From contig NZ_JASERU010000003.1 in assembly GCF_030504985.1 (NCBI RefSeq), forward strand, positions 186,001 through 250,000: a stretch of DNA of 64,000 nucleotides, written 5' to 3'. Within the stretch, counting starts at the first letter, position 1, and every line of letters begins with the position of its first letter. The DNA comes from Fulvimonas sp. R45 (GTDB taxonomy: Bacteria; Pseudomonadota; Gammaproteobacteria; Xanthomonadales; Rhodanobacteraceae). The position numbers were made by a program, and so were the translations under genes. The notes under the pieces are model-generated. The model did no database searches. It was given only the letters and a program-made list of their open reading frames with translations, and had not been told where the DNA came from. This document shows, in pieces, positions 27,336 through 35,532 of this stretch.

Positions 27336-28538
27336 TCATGCCTTGCCGCTCCGGTTGACCTCGGCCCACAGCGTGCTGCTCATGCCGAACAGCTTGATGA
27401 AGCCCTCCGCCTCCGCCACGCCCCAGTCGGCCGACTGCGCGTAGGTGGCGCCCTTGGCGTTGAGGATGTGCTTCGACTCGACGGCCACGGCGTTGACCGT
27501 GCCGCCGTTCGTCTCCAGCACGATTTCGCCGTTGACGGTGGACTGGCTGGAGGCAAGGAAGGCTTCCAGGTCGGCCTTCAGCGGGTCGTGGAAGAAACCC
27601 TCGTACACCACCTCCACCCACTTGCGCGCCACTTCGGGCTTGAAGCGGTTCTGCTGCTTGCTGAGCACCGCCTCTTCCAGCGCGCGGTGCGCGGTGAGCA
27701 GCGAGATCAGGCCCGGCGCCTCGAAGATGATGCGGCCCTTGAGGCCGATGGTGGTGTCGCCGGTATAGAGGCCGCGGCCCACGCCGTAGGGCGCGAACAG
27801 CGCGTTGAGCTTCGCCAACAGCGTGTGGCCGGCGAGCTTCTCGCCATCCAGCGACACGGCTTCGCCGTTTACGAAGCCGATCTTCACCTGCAGCGGCTTG
27901 GACGGCCATTCGGCGCGCGGCTTGCACCATGCGCGCGCGCCCTCGCCCGGCGCCTGCCACTTGTCGATCTCGCCGCCGGACATGGTGACGCCCAGCAGGT
28001 TCTCGTTGATGGTGTAGGCCTGCTGCTTGGCGCGCACGCCGAAGCCGCGCTCCTCCAGGAACTGCTGCTCGTAGGCGCGCGTCTGGGTGTGCTCCTTCTG
28101 GATCTCGCGGATCGGCGCCACGATCTCGTAGTCGCCCAGCGACTTCACCGCGAGGTCGAAGCGCACCTGGTCGTTGCCCATGCCGGTGCAGCCGTGCGCG
28201 ATGGCGCGCGTGCCCAGTTCGGCGGCGCGCTTCAGCGCGGCTTCCACGATCAGGTAGCGGTCGGACACCAAGAGCGGGTACTGGCCCTGGTAGCCCTCGC
28301 CCGCCCACACGAAGGGCTTCACGAAGCCGCTCCAGATCGCCGGGCCGCCGTCCACGGTGACGTGGCTGGCCACGCCCAGCTCCTTCGCACGGTGCTCGAT
28401 GAAGGTGCGCTCCTCGGCATCCACGCCGCCGGTGTCGGCGAACACGGTGTGCACCGCCCAGCCGCGTTCCCTGAGGTAGGGCACGCAGAAGCTGGTGTCG
28501 AGGCCGCCGGAGAAGGCGAGGACGATGTCTTTGCTCAT
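27336..28538 (-). CDS. argG: Argininosuccinate synthase
   Basis: The protein has 400 residues. The N-terminal PP-loop for ATP is [17 protein letters not shown]. Other family blocks are [19 protein letters not shown] (near residue 120) and [17 protein letters not shown]. It joins citrulline and aspartate with ATP to make argininosuccinate. It follows the OsmC-like gene by 28 bp and precedes argE by 166 bp. Confidence 0.97.
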   Translation of the reverse strand: MSKDIVLAFSGGLDTSFCVPYLRERGWAVHTVFADTGGVDAEERTFIEHRAKELGVASHVTVDGGPAIWSGFVKPFVWAGEGYQGQYPLLVSDRYLIVEAALKRAAELGTRAIAHGCTGMGNDQVRFDLAVKSLGDYEIVAPIREIQKEHTQTRAYEQQFLEERGFGVRAKQQAYTINENLLGVTMSGGEIDKWQAPGEGARAWCKPRAEWPSKPLQVKIGFVNGEAVSLDGEKLAGHTLLAKLNALFAPYGVGRGLYTGDTTIGLKGRIIFEAPGLISLLTAHRALEEAVLSKQQNRFKPEVARKWVEVVYEGFFHDPLKADLEAFLASSQSTVNGEIVLETNGGTVNAVAVESKHILNAKGATYAQSADWGVAEAEGFIKLFGMSSTLWAEVNRSGKA

Positions 28539-28566
28539 GGCTTGCGAATCCTGGTCGGGGAAGAGG

Positions 28567-29040
28567 TCAGTCGGAGGAAACGACGATGCGCGGCTCGCAG
28601 CGCACCGGGAAGTTCACGGAATTGGCGATGAAGCAGGCATGGTGCGCATCCTCGTGCGCGGCCAGCGCCTGGTCGGGATCGCTGTCGGCGCGGATGGTGA
28701 CCACCGGGCGCAGCACGACCTCGGTGAAACGGCCGCCATTGCCCTCGGTGACCATCGTGCCTTCGGCGCTGTCGTCGTAGGCCACGACCACCACGCCGGC
28801 CACGGTGGCCATGTGCAGGTAGGACAGCATGTGGCAGGTGGACAGCGCCGCCACCAGCATGTCTTCCGGGTTGTGCCGGGTGGCGTCGCCGCGGAAGGTG
28901 GGGTCGGACGAACCGGCGAGATCCGGCTTGCCGGGGATGCGGATCACGTGGTTGCGGCTGTAGTTGCGGTAGCCGTCGGTGCCGCTGCCGCGGTTGCCGG
29001 TCCATGCCACGTCGACGCGGTAACGGTGTGGGTGGCTCAC
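28567..29040 (-). CDS. OsmC-family protein
   Basis: The product has 157 residues and starts at GTG 29040, overlapping the stop of the upstream gene (GTGA). The family block [20 protein letters not shown] (about residues 57-76) carries the first cysteine; the second is in [14 protein letters not shown] near residue 134. These two form the redox-active pair that reduces organic hydroperoxides in OsmC/Ohr proteins. It is coupled to a PaiB-like gene and sits inside the arginine operon; no metabolic link is apparent. Confidence 0.88.
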   Translation of the reverse strand: MSHPHRYRVDVAWTGNRGSGTDGYRNYSRNHVIRIPGKPDLAGSSDPTFRGDATRHNPEDMLVAALSTCHMLSYLHMATVAGVVVVAYDDSAEGTMVTEGNGGRFTEVVLRPVVTIRADSDPDQALAAHEDAHHACFIANSVNFPVRCEPRIVVSSD

Positions 29041-29660
29041 GTGTTCGACTCCTCTTGCCGGGCCATCAGCGCGGCCAGTGCCGCGTCGCCATCGCCGCCG
29101 CGGCGGCGCAGGCCGGCGATCACGCCGAGGCGGTTGCGCTCCGGATGGTTCTGGCTGAGCTTGTACTTGCCTTCGATGCGCTCGACGGTGATTGCCAGGC
29201 CGACGATGGCGCGCAGCATCTTTTCGACGTAATCCGCGGGCGCGTCACCGACGTGCCAGGGCTGCGGCTCAGTGGCTTCGTGGTGGCCGGTGAGGCGTTC
29301 CAGCAGCGCGCGCAGCCAGGTCGCATCCTCGACCACCTTCAGCCGGCCGTGCACGTGCGCCACCGCGTAGTTCCAGGTGGGCGCCTCGCGGTGCGTCTCC
29401 TGCTTGGTCGGATACCAGTTCGGGCTGACGTAGCCGTCCGGGCCACGGAAGACCACCAGCACCTCGGCCCCATCCAGCCGGGCCAGTTCGTTGCCGCGCG
29501 CCACGTGGCCGTGCAGCACGTTGCCCACCCGCTCGAACGGCAGGTGGTTGGCGATGAGGCCGTCCGCCGCGTTCGCCACCACGGTGGCGAACGGATAGTC
29601 GCGGATCAACCCGTGCAGGATCTCTGTGCGCGTCTCGGCAAAGTGCTTCGGCGTGAACAT
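29037..29660 (-). CDS. PaiB-family FMN-binding protein
   Basis: The protein has 207 residues beginning MFTPKHFAETRTEILHGLI. Family blocks include FATVVANAADGLIANHLPF and VSPNWYPTKQETHREAPTWNY (about residues 98-118), the FMN and dimer region of PaiB proteins, with KYKLSQNHPERNRLGVI near the end. In Bacillus PaiB is described as a repressor, but most homologues are uncharacterised flavin-binding proteins. It starts 7 bp after argF' stops and overlaps the OsmC-like gene. Confidence 0.88.
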   Translation of the reverse strand: MFTPKHFAETRTEILHGLIRDYPFATVVANAADGLIANHLPFERVGNVLHGHVARGNELARLDGAEVLVVFRGPDGYVSPNWYPTKQETHREAPTWNYAVAHVHGRLKVVEDATWLRALLERLTGHHEATEPQPWHVGDAPADYVEKMLRAIVGLAITVERIEGKYKLSQNHPERNRLGVIAGLRRRGGDGDAALAALMARQEESNT

Positions 29661-29667
29661 GGGCGGT

Positions 29668-30675
29668 TCAACCCTGCCCGGCCAGCGCGGCCATCACCGC
29701 CTTCTGCACGTGCAGGCGGTTCTCGGCCTCGTCGATGGCGATGCAGTACGGCGCGTCCATCACCGCATCGGTGGCCTTGACGTTGCGGCGCAGCGGCAGG
29801 CAGTGGCTGAACAGGCCGTTATTGGTCAGCGCCATCTTGGCCTCGTCCACGATGAAGTGCTTGTGCGCGTCGCGGATCGGCTTTTCCTGTTCCCATCGGC
29901 CGAAGTACGGCAGCGCGCCCCAGCTCTTGGCGTAGACCACGTCGGCGCCCGAGTAGGCTTCCTCGATGTCGTGGCTGACCTTGAGCGAGCCGCCGTTCTG
30001 CTCGGCGTTCTGCCGGCCGAACGCCATGTAGCGCTCGTCCAGCACGTAGTCGGGCGTGGGGCACAGCAGGGTCACGTCCATGCCCATCTTGGTCGCGATC
30101 AGCAGCGCGGAGTTGGCCACCGCGGTGTTGAGCGGCTTGGGGTGGTAGGTCCAGGTGAGCACGTACTTCTTCTTCGTGAGGTCGCCCAGGTGCTCGCGTA
30201 ACGCCAGCGCGTGGGCCAGCTCCTGGCAGGGATGGGTGATCGTCTCCATGTTGATCACCGGCACCGTGGCGTACTGCGCGAAGGCCTTGATGACCTTGTC
30301 CTGGCGGTCCACCGACCAGTCCTGGAACTTCGGAAAGGCGCGCACCGCGATCAGGTCCACGTAGCGCGACAGCACGCGCGCCACCTCGGCGATGTGCTCC
30401 TCGGTGTCGCCGTCCATCACCGTGCCCGCCTCGAACTCGATCGGCCACGCGTCCTTGCCCGGCGCCAGCACCACCGCGTGGCCGCCCAGTTGGAACGTGC
30501 CCAGCTCGAAGCTGGTGCGGGTGCGCATCGAGGGGTTGAAGAACAGCAGCGCCACCGACTTGCCGGCCAGCTGCGTGCCCGCCGGCGAACGCTTGAACGC
30601 CGCGGCCTGCTCCAGCAGCGCGTCGATCTCGGCGCGGCTCCAGTCCTGGGTGGTGAGGAAATGGCGGATGGTCAT
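29668..30675 (-). CDS. argF': N-acetylornithine carbamoyltransferase
   Basis: The product has 335 residues from the ATG at 30675; an in-frame ATG at 30723 would add 16 residues not typical of the family. It closely resembles the Xanthomonas AOTCase as I remember it: FFNPSMRTRTSFELG (carbamoyl-phosphate loop), KDAWPIEF, WTYHPKPLNTAVANSALL, SHCLPLRRNVKATDAVMD and ENRLHVQKA. Glu92, in DGDTEEH, is the residue reported to favour N-acetyl- over N-succinyl-ornithine; it is conserved here with identical numbering. The enzyme makes N-acetylcitrulline, so arginine synthesis bypasses free ornithine. It is the first structural gene of the operon, 105 bp after an intrinsic terminator in the leader. Confidence 0.96.
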   Translation of the reverse strand: MTIRHFLTTQDWSRAEIDALLEQAAAFKRSPAGTQLAGKSVALLFFNPSMRTRTSFELGTFQLGGHAVVLAPGKDAWPIEFEAGTVMDGDTEEHIAEVARVLSRYVDLIAVRAFPKFQDWSVDRQDKVIKAFAQYATVPVINMETITHPCQELAHALALREHLGDLTKKKYVLTWTYHPKPLNTAVANSALLIATKMGMDVTLLCPTPDYVLDERYMAFGRQNAEQNGGSLKVSHDIEEAYSGADVVYAKSWGALPYFGRWEQEKPIRDAHKHFIVDEAKMALTNNGLFSHCLPLRRNVKATDAVMDAPYCIAIDEAENRLHVQKAVMAALAGQG

Positions 30676-30711
30676 GGGTCGAATCGCCTTGATGAGATCG
30701 CTCTTGGTGAG

Positions 30712-30762
30712 TAGTCCGGCCATGGATGGCCGGTTTTTGCTTTTCGCGGATGGACCCGCGTG
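30712..30762 (+). repeat. Two-hairpin repeat element, copy 3 (argF' leader)
   Basis: On the plus strand hairpin 1 is CCGGCCA-TGGA-TGGCCGG followed by TTTTT, and hairpin 2 is CGCGG-ATGGAC-CCGCG. It lies between the leader terminator and argF', but in the orientation opposite to the transcript. The stem sequence differs from other copies while pairing is kept. Confidence 0.75.
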
Positions 30763-30779
30763 AAGTGCAGCCCCGAAAC

Positions 30780-30806
30780 AAAAAAACCCGGCGCGAGGGC
30801 CGGGTT
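30780..30806 (-). terminator. Intrinsic terminator in the argF' leader
   Basis: On the minus strand an 8-bp stem (AACCCGGC with GCCGGGTT) and a 6-nt loop run into seven T residues. It lies 35 nt after the stop of a short Arg-rich ORF and 105 bp before argF', not after any full-length gene, which suggests attenuation rather than simple termination. Confidence 0.8.
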
Positions 30807-30850
30807 CTTCGTCGATACGTATACAGCAGCGCGCGACAGCCTACCCGGCC
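30798..30850 (-). promoter_or_regulatory. Candidate antiterminator pairing of the argF' attenuator
   Basis: The minus-strand segment GGCCGGGT (30850-30843), which includes part of the leader stop codon, is exactly complementary to ACCCGGCC (30805-30798), the 5' arm of the terminator. The two structures exclude each other. A ribosome reaching the stop would cover the first segment and allow termination. One paused at the Arg cluster about 17 nt earlier would leave it free to pair and let transcription continue. Confidence 0.5.
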
Positions 30851-30945
30851 GGATGTTCGTCCAGCGGTCGGCGCGCACGCGAGGTCATGCCAGCGGCCAT
30901 GCGGGCGCTGGTAAGGACGGTGGCGGTATAGACGGCTGAAGACAT
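30841..30945 (-). CDS. Candidate arginine leader peptide of the argF' operon
   Basis: The ORF encodes 34 residues, with ATG at 30945 and TAG at 30843-30841. Four residues are Arg: positions 15, 23, 25 and 26, the last three as codons CGT, CGC and CGA within the run TSRARRP. It is followed by a terminator and an alternative pairing segment overlapping its stop codon. The frame is open upstream to ATGs at 30972 and 30975, but the likely promoter places transcription start below those. There is no strong Shine-Dalgarno sequence. The arrangement resembles amino-acid attenuator leaders; arginine control by this route is my inference. Confidence 0.45.
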   Translation of the reverse strand: MSSAVYTATVLTSARMAAGMTSRARRPLDEHPAG

Positions 30946-30970
30946 GGATGGTCCGGGTGGTTGAAGGCGC

Positions 30971-30999
30971 ATCATGACCTGAAATCCGCTGCCGTGCAA
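30971..30999 (-). promoter_or_regulatory. Candidate promoter of the arginine/proline operon
   Basis: On the minus strand TTGCAC (30999-30994) and CATGAT (30976-30971) are separated by 17 bp, close to a sigma-70 layout (3/6 and 4/6 consensus). It lies after the terminator of the upstream gene and about 25 bp before the leader-peptide ATG. I see no obvious ArgR box. Confidence 0.35.
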
Positions 31000-31026
31000 C
31001 ATGCCGTCACGGCGGACGGAAACGAA

Positions 31027-31048
31027 GGCGCCGCCCGGAGGCGGCGCC
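31027..31048 (-). terminator. Hairpin after the glycine-zipper gene
   Basis: A perfect 9-bp G+C stem (GGCGCCGCC with GGCGGCGCC) with a 4-nt loop lies just beyond the stop at 31055 and is followed on the minus strand by TTCGTTT. It likely separates this gene from the arginine operon. Confidence 0.6.
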
Positions 31049-31054
31049 GCGTCG

Positions 31055-31588
31055 TCAGTCGGCGGGAGTCACGCTGACCCGCACGCGCAGCCGCTCGCCG
31101 GGGTCGTAGCTCAGGCGCGACACGTAGACCTCGCCGCGATAGCGGTATTCCACGTCGTAGCCCATGATCCGACGCTGCTCGCTCACCGTGTTGACCTGGC
31201 GACAGCGGGTCTGGGTGGTCTCGTAGCTGCCACCATGGTCGGACACGCGGTTGCCCACCGCGCCGCCGGCCACCGCGCCGGCCACCGTCGCGGCGGTGCG
31301 GCCGTCGCCCTTGCCGATGGTGTGGCCGAGCACGCCGCCCACCACCGCGCCGAGCAGGGTGCCGGCCGTGCTGTTGCCGCGCTCCTCGCGCACCACCGGC
31401 TGGTCGTAGCACTGCTGGCTGGGCGTATCGGTGCGGGTCACGCCATACACCGGGTCCACCCGCAGCACGTTGGCCCAGCCGTAGTGCGCGTTGTCGCCGG
31501 CGTCCTGGCCGGCATAGCGCGCGTCCTGCGCGAAAGCGCCGGTGGCGACGAAGGCCAGCACCAGCGCGGAAAGCCATACACGGGTCAT
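31055..31588 (-). CDS. Exported glycine-zipper 2TM-domain protein
   Basis: The protein has 177 residues with a clear signal peptide ([20 protein letters not shown]). The middle (about residues 75-112) is a glycine zipper, [19 protein letters not shown] then [17 protein letters not shown], as in the Rickettsia 17-kDa antigen family. The C-terminus ends in a beta-like [20 protein letters not shown] segment. Such proteins are found in the outer membrane or periplasm and are linked to envelope integrity. There is no lipobox Cys at the cleavage site. It is transcribed alone, ahead of a terminator hairpin. Confidence 0.85.
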   Translation of the reverse strand: MTRVWLSALVLAFVATGAFAQDARYAGQDAGDNAHYGWANVLRVDPVYGVTRTDTPSQQCYDQPVVREERGNSTAGTLLGAVVGGVLGHTIGKGDGRTAATVAGAVAGGAVGNRVSDHGGSYETTQTRCRQVNTVSEQRRIMGYDVEYRYRGEVYVSRLSYDPGERLRVRVSVTPAD

Positions 31589-31761
31589 GTCGACCTCCAG
31601 GGAAACGGGGATTGTCGGACGCTTCCGTGCGCGTCTGCCTGAATTGCAGCAAACCCACGCTGAATCGGCGCTTAGAATGGTTCCACGACGCCTGCATCCC
31701 GCCCTTGTTAAGATGTCGGGCTGGCCTGCCCGCCGGCCCCCAATCGCAGCGAATCCCGCCG

Positions 31762-33135
31762 ATGCCCATCTCGCTCTACAACAGCCTGACCCGCCGCACC
31801 GAACCGTTCGCGCCGCTCGATCCCGACCGGGTGACGATGTACGTCTGCGGGCCCACGGTCTACAACTACGTGCACATCGGCAATGCGCGCGGCCCGGTGG
31901 TGTTCGACGTGCTGGCCCGGCTGCTGCGGCGGCACTACCCGAAGGTGGTATACGCCCGCAACATCACCGACGTGGAAGACAAGATCAACGCCGCCGCGCA
32001 GGCCGAGGGCGTGCCGATCGAGGTCATCACCCGCCGCTACGCCACGGCCTACCACGAGGACATGGCCCGGCTCGGCATCGCGCCGCCGGACGTCGAGCCC
32101 TACGCCACCGCGCACATCGACGCCATCGTGGCGATGAACCAGGCCCTGATCGCCAAGGGCCACGCCTATGCCGCCGAAGGCCACGTGCTGTTCGACGTGG
32201 GCTCCTTCCCCGATTACGGCAAGCTGTCCGGCCGCGACCCCGAGGAGCTGCTCGCCGGCGCCCGCGTCGAGGTGGCGCCGTACAAGAAGTCGCCCGGCGA
32301 CTTCGTGCTGTGGAAGCCCTCCACGCCCGAGCTGCCCGGCTGGGACAGCCCCTGGGGCCGCGGCCGCCCGGGCTGGCACATCGAGTGCTCGGCGATGTGC
32401 GCCGTGCAGCTCGGCGAGACCATCGACATCCACGCCGGCGGCAACGACCTGCTGTTCCCGCACCACGAGAACGAGATCGCCCAGTCCACCTGCGCCCACG
32501 GCGGCAGGACCTTCGCGCGCTGGTGGCTGCACAACGGCATGCTCACCTTCGACGGGCGCAAGATGTCCAAGTCGCTGGGCAACGTGCTGCAACTGCACGA
32601 AATGCTGAAGCGCCACCCGCCGGAGGCGCTGCGCCTGCGCCTGCTGAGCGGCCACTATCGCCAGCCGCTGGACTGGTCCGACGCCGCCATCGCGCAATCG
32701 GTGAGCACGCTGGACGGCTGGTACCGCGTGCTGCGCGAGCTGGCCGACGTGCCCGTGGACGCCGCCGGCCTGCCCGTGCCCGGACGGGTGGAGGCGGCGC
32801 TGTGCGACGACCTCAACACCCCGCAGGCGCTGGCCGAGCTGTCCCTGCTGGCCGACGCCGCGCGGCAGCAGCGCACGCCCGCGGCCAAGGCCGCCCTGCT
32901 CGGCGGCGGCGCCCTGCTCGGCCTGCTGCAACAGGATGCGGAAGCCTGGTTCAAGCAGGCCGTCGACGCCGACGTCGACGCCGCGCGGGTGGAGGCGCTG
33001 ATCGAGCAACGCCAGGTCGCCCGTGCCGCCCGCGACTTCGCCCGCGCCGATGCCATTCGCGCCGAACTGGCGGCGATGGGCGTGGCGATCGAGGACGGCG
33101 CCCAGGGCACGCGCTGGAGCGTGCAGAAAAGCTGA
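31762..33135 (+). CDS. cysS: Cysteinyl-tRNA synthetase
   Basis: The product has 457 residues from the ATG at 31762 ([16 protein letters not shown]). The frame is open upstream but carries no family sequence there. The HIGH-type motif is HIGNARG after [10 protein letters not shown], whose Cys begins the zinc site completed by HIECSAMC and HHENE. The KMSKS loop is [10 protein letters not shown]. It charges tRNA-Cys. The gene is followed by a palindromic repeat cluster and then sufE. Confidence 0.97.
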   Translation: MPISLYNSLTRRTEPFAPLDPDRVTMYVCGPTVYNYVHIGNARGPVVFDVLARLLRRHYPKVVYARNITDVEDKINAAAQAEGVPIEVITRRYATAYHEDMARLGIAPPDVEPYATAHIDAIVAMNQALIAKGHAYAAEGHVLFDVGSFPDYGKLSGRDPEELLAGARVEVAPYKKSPGDFVLWKPSTPELPGWDSPWGRGRPGWHIECSAMCAVQLGETIDIHAGGNDLLFPHHENEIAQSTCAHGGRTFARWWLHNGMLTFDGRKMSKSLGNVLQLHEMLKRHPPEALRLRLLSGHYRQPLDWSDAAIAQSVSTLDGWYRVLRELADVPVDAAGLPVPGRVEAALCDDLNTPQALAELSLLADAARQQRTPAAKAALLGGGALLGLLQQDAEAWFKQAVDADVDAARVEALIEQRQVARAARDFARADAIRAELAAMGVAIEDGAQGTRWSVQKS

Positions 33136-33138
33136 CCC

Positions 33139-33274
33139 CCTCCCGACCTCCCCCTGCTCGCAGGGGGAGGGGCAAAGCCATGTGCCGCTTCCCTCCCCTG
33201 CGTGCAGGGGAGGCGCCGGAGAGGGGTCACCCGACCTCGCGCCCGACCTCCCCTGCACACAGGGGGGGAGGGGC
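33139..33274. repeat. Cluster of three short G+C palindromes between cysS and sufE
   Basis: Three hairpins of the form CCTCCCCTG-nnnn-CAGGGGAGG occur at 33147-33170, 33192-33213 and from 33247. The same motif recurs at 61534-61680. This is a REP-like family distinct from the one in argE. It fills the 216-bp gap between cysS and sufE. Confidence 0.75.
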
Positions 33275-33351
33275 CGCAAGGCATGGCATGACGCGAAAAT
33301 CCGGCGGCGCCTCGCCTGCCCCCGTCACGCTCCATGCGCGATAATGCCCTG

Positions 33352-33789
33352 ATGAACGACATCGCCACAGCCAGCGCCGCGCAGGCGCAGCACGACATCG
33401 CCGACGAGTTCGCCTTCTTCGGCGACTGGAGCGAACGCTACCAGTACCTGATCGACCTCGGCCGCAAGCTGCCGCCCTTTCCCGACGCGTGGAAGACCGA
33501 GGAGCACCGTGTGCACGGCTGCCAGTCGATGGTATGGCTGGTGCCCAGCGGCGACGCCGCGCGCATGCACTTCGACGCGGCCAGCGACTCGGCCATCGTC
33601 TCCGGCCTGATCGCGCTCGTGCTGCGCGTGTACTCCGACCGCCCGGCGGCGGAGATCCTCGCCACCGAGCCGGAGTTCATCCAGGCCATCGGCCTGGCCA
33701 GGCACCTTTCGCCCACCCGCTCGAACGGGCTGGCGGCGATGCTGGCGAAGTTGAAGGGCCATGCCGCGGCGGCAACGGGCAAGGCGTGA
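33352..33789 (+). CDS. sufE: SufE-family sulfur-acceptor protein
   Basis: The protein has 145 residues from the ATG at 33352; another start lies 18 nt upstream. The SufE fold is marked by WSERYQYLIDLGRKLPPFP and by the sulfur-accepting cysteine in VHGCQSMVWL (near residue 53). SufE takes persulfide sulfur from a cysteine desulfurase for Fe-S cluster assembly. The partner desulfurase is not in this window. The gene ends before a strong bidirectional terminator shared with dksA. Confidence 0.92.
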   Translation: MNDIATASAAQAQHDIADEFAFFGDWSERYQYLIDLGRKLPPFPDAWKTEEHRVHGCQSMVWLVPSGDAARMHFDAASDSAIVSGLIALVLRVYSDRPAAEILATEPEFIQAIGLARHLSPTRSNGLAAMLAKLKGHAAAATGKA

Positions 33790-33833
33790 GCGGGAGAAAC
33801 GCCGCAACGCTTCGCCTCTCGCTGCAATCCCCG

Positions 33834-33864
33834 CAAAAAGCCCCGCTCGAGGCGGGGCTTTTTG
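33834..33864. terminator. Bidirectional terminator between sufE and dksA
   Basis: An 8-bp stem (AGCCCCGC with GCGGGGCT) with a 5-nt loop is flanked by AAAAA on one side and TTTTT on the other. It serves the convergent genes sufE (plus) and dksA (minus). Confidence 0.9.
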
Positions 33865-33928
33865 TGAAAGTCCGGCCTGGATGCCGGTTTGGTCCAGGCG
33901 CTCGCGCAGGGGAGCAAGGGAACCGCCT

Positions 33929-35014
33929 TCAGTCGCCCATCTGCTTCTGCAGGTGTTCGCGGCGTTCCTGCGCGTCCAGCGACAGCGTGGCGATCGGACG
34001 CGCCTCGAGCCGTTCGACGCCGATCTCCTCGTCGGTCTCCTCGCAGTAGCCGTAACGGCCTTCCTCGATCCGGCGCAGCGCCTTGTCGATCTTGGAGATC
34101 AGCTTGCGGTAGCGGTCGCGGGTGCGCAATTCCAGCGAGTTCTCCGTCTCGCGGGTGGCGCGCTCGGCCTCGTCGCCCACGTCGCGCACCTCGTCGCGAA
34201 GGTTCTCCATCGTCTGGCGGGATTCCTCCACCAGCTGGTCGCGCCACTCGCGCAGCTTGTTGCGGAAGTAGGCGAGCTGCCGCGGATTCATGTACTCCTC
34301 GTCGGATGAGGGACGGTAATCCTTGGGCAGGTCGATATTGATGGTGGAAGGCAGCGCGTAGCGGCCGTCTTCCTTGGTGACGCCGTTGTCGAGGACAGTT
34401 GCGGAATTGTTCATCGAGGACTGCAGGGTCTTCTTCTTCGTGGTGGAGGCATGGCGTGCGGTGGCGGTGGCCACGCGCGGGGACGCCACGGCGGTGACCG
34501 GCGCGGCGCTCTTCGCGGGCGGCGCGGCGGCGGGCTTGGGTGTTGCGGGCGGCGCGGCCTTGCGCACGGGTGCTGCCGGCTTGGCCACCGGCTTGGGGGC
34601 GGACTTGACCGTCGGCTTGGCGACCGGCTTCTTCGCCGGCGCGACGGCCTTCCTGGCGACGGGCTTGGCGGCCGGCCTGGCCGCCGCCACCGGTTTCTTC
34701 ACCGCCGGCTTCTTCACGGCCGACGGCTTCGCCGTCTTGGCGACGGGCTTGCGCGACGCGGGCTGGGCGGCCTTCTTCGCGGCTGGGCGGGCGACGGGCT
34801 TCGCCGCGGGCTTCTTCGCCGCGACCTTGCGCACGGCCGCCTTCTTCGGCGCCGCCTTGCGGCTGGCTGCGGCCTTCTTCACGGCGGTCTTTCCGACCGG
34901 CCGCGCCGCCTTGGCGGCGGCCTTCGGCTTGCCGGCGCGTGCATCTTTGGCCTTGGTCGCGGACTTCCCTTTCTGCGGCCTGGCGGCGGTGGAGCTGCGT
35001 GTCGTTTTCGCCAT
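33929..35014 (-). CDS. dksA: DksA-type RNA polymerase-binding protein with a long Lys/Ala/Pro-rich N-terminal arm
   Basis: The product has 361 residues; E. coli DksA has 151. Residues 1 to about 205 are histone-H1-like, built from KKPAAKPVA-type repeats and strongly basic. The DksA domain follows (about 225-361): a coiled coil with the tip motif DVGDEA (matching DxxDxA), then [34 protein letters not shown] and [19 protein letters not shown]. Only one of the four zinc-finger cysteines remains, as in alphaproteobacterial-type DksA proteins. DksA binds the RNA polymerase secondary channel and works with ppGpp on rRNA and amino-acid promoters. The basic arm could bind DNA or RNA; that is inference. 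Confidence 0.9.
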   Translation of the reverse strand: MAKTTRSSTAARPQKGKSATKAKDARAGKPKAAAKAARPVGKTAVKKAAASRKAAPKKAAVRKVAAKKPAAKPVARPAAKKAAQPASRKPVAKTAKPSAVKKPAVKKPVAAARPAAKPVARKAVAPAKKPVAKPTVKSAPKPVAKPAAPVRKAAPPATPKPAAAPPAKSAAPVTAVASPRVATATARHASTTKKKTLQSSMNNSATVLDNGVTKEDGRYALPSTINIDLPKDYRPSSDEEYMNPRQLAYFRNKLREWRDQLVEESRQTMENLRDEVRDVGDEAERATRETENSLELRTRDRYRKLISKIDKALRRIEEGRYGYCEETDEEIGVERLEARPIATLSLDAQERREHLQKQMGD

Positions 35015-35127
35015 ATCCCTTCACCATTTTGGCCGTGGCGGCCGGGTGTTATAGCCTATGTACTTCACCCCGGCAACCACGCTTCCGGACCCATGCAACA
35101 CTACATGCCACAACCGGTGCCCGCAGC

Positions 35128-35394
35128 GTGAACGCCGTGACCCGATTGATACTGCTGCTGCTCCGCTTCTACAAGCGCTGGCTGAGTCCGCTGCTGGGAC
35201 AGCGCTGCCGGTTCCACCCCAGTTGCTCCGATTATGCACGGATCGCCGTCGCCCGTTTCGGCCCGTGGCGCGGCGGCCTGCTGGCCGCGTGGCGGCTGCT
35301 GCGCTGCCAGCCACTGTGCGACGGCGGCCCCGATCCGGTGCCCGAGCACTTCCGCTTCGTCCGTTGCCGCGGCGATTCGCGCCACGTGCATTGA
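35128..35394 (+). CDS. yidD: YidD-type membrane protein insertion efficiency factor
   Basis: The protein has 88 residues from GTG 35128 (a second GTG lies 9 nt on). Family blocks are [38 protein letters not shown] and GGPDPVP. YidD is a small amphipathic membrane-associated protein that assists YidC. It usually sits beside rnpA-yidC, which are absent here, so this is an unlinked copy. Confidence 0.9.
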   Translation: MNAVTRLILLLLRFYKRWLSPLLGQRCRFHPSCSDYARIAVARFGPWRGGLLAAWRLLRCQPLCDGGPDPVPEHFRFVRCRGDSRHVH

Positions 35395-35532
35395 GAAGCG
35401 CGCGGCGGGGAGAGGGGATAGCCGCGTGCAGCGCGAACCTCCCCACGACAGGCATGGCAGTCGCAAGCGGGCCCGGGCCTGGGGCATGCACCGCGGGATC
35501 GAGGCGAAGCGGCCGCCCTGCCCGGCAGATCG

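Noticed and set aside
30672-30878. A 68-codon minus-strand ORF across the argF' leader terminator
   Set aside because: It reads through the terminator hairpin and the repeat element. The shorter ORF ending at 30841 fits the regulatory layout better.
30780-30999. A riboswitch in the argF' leader
   Set aside because: I see no known aptamer core. A translated Arg-rich ORF with alternative pairings explains the layout better.
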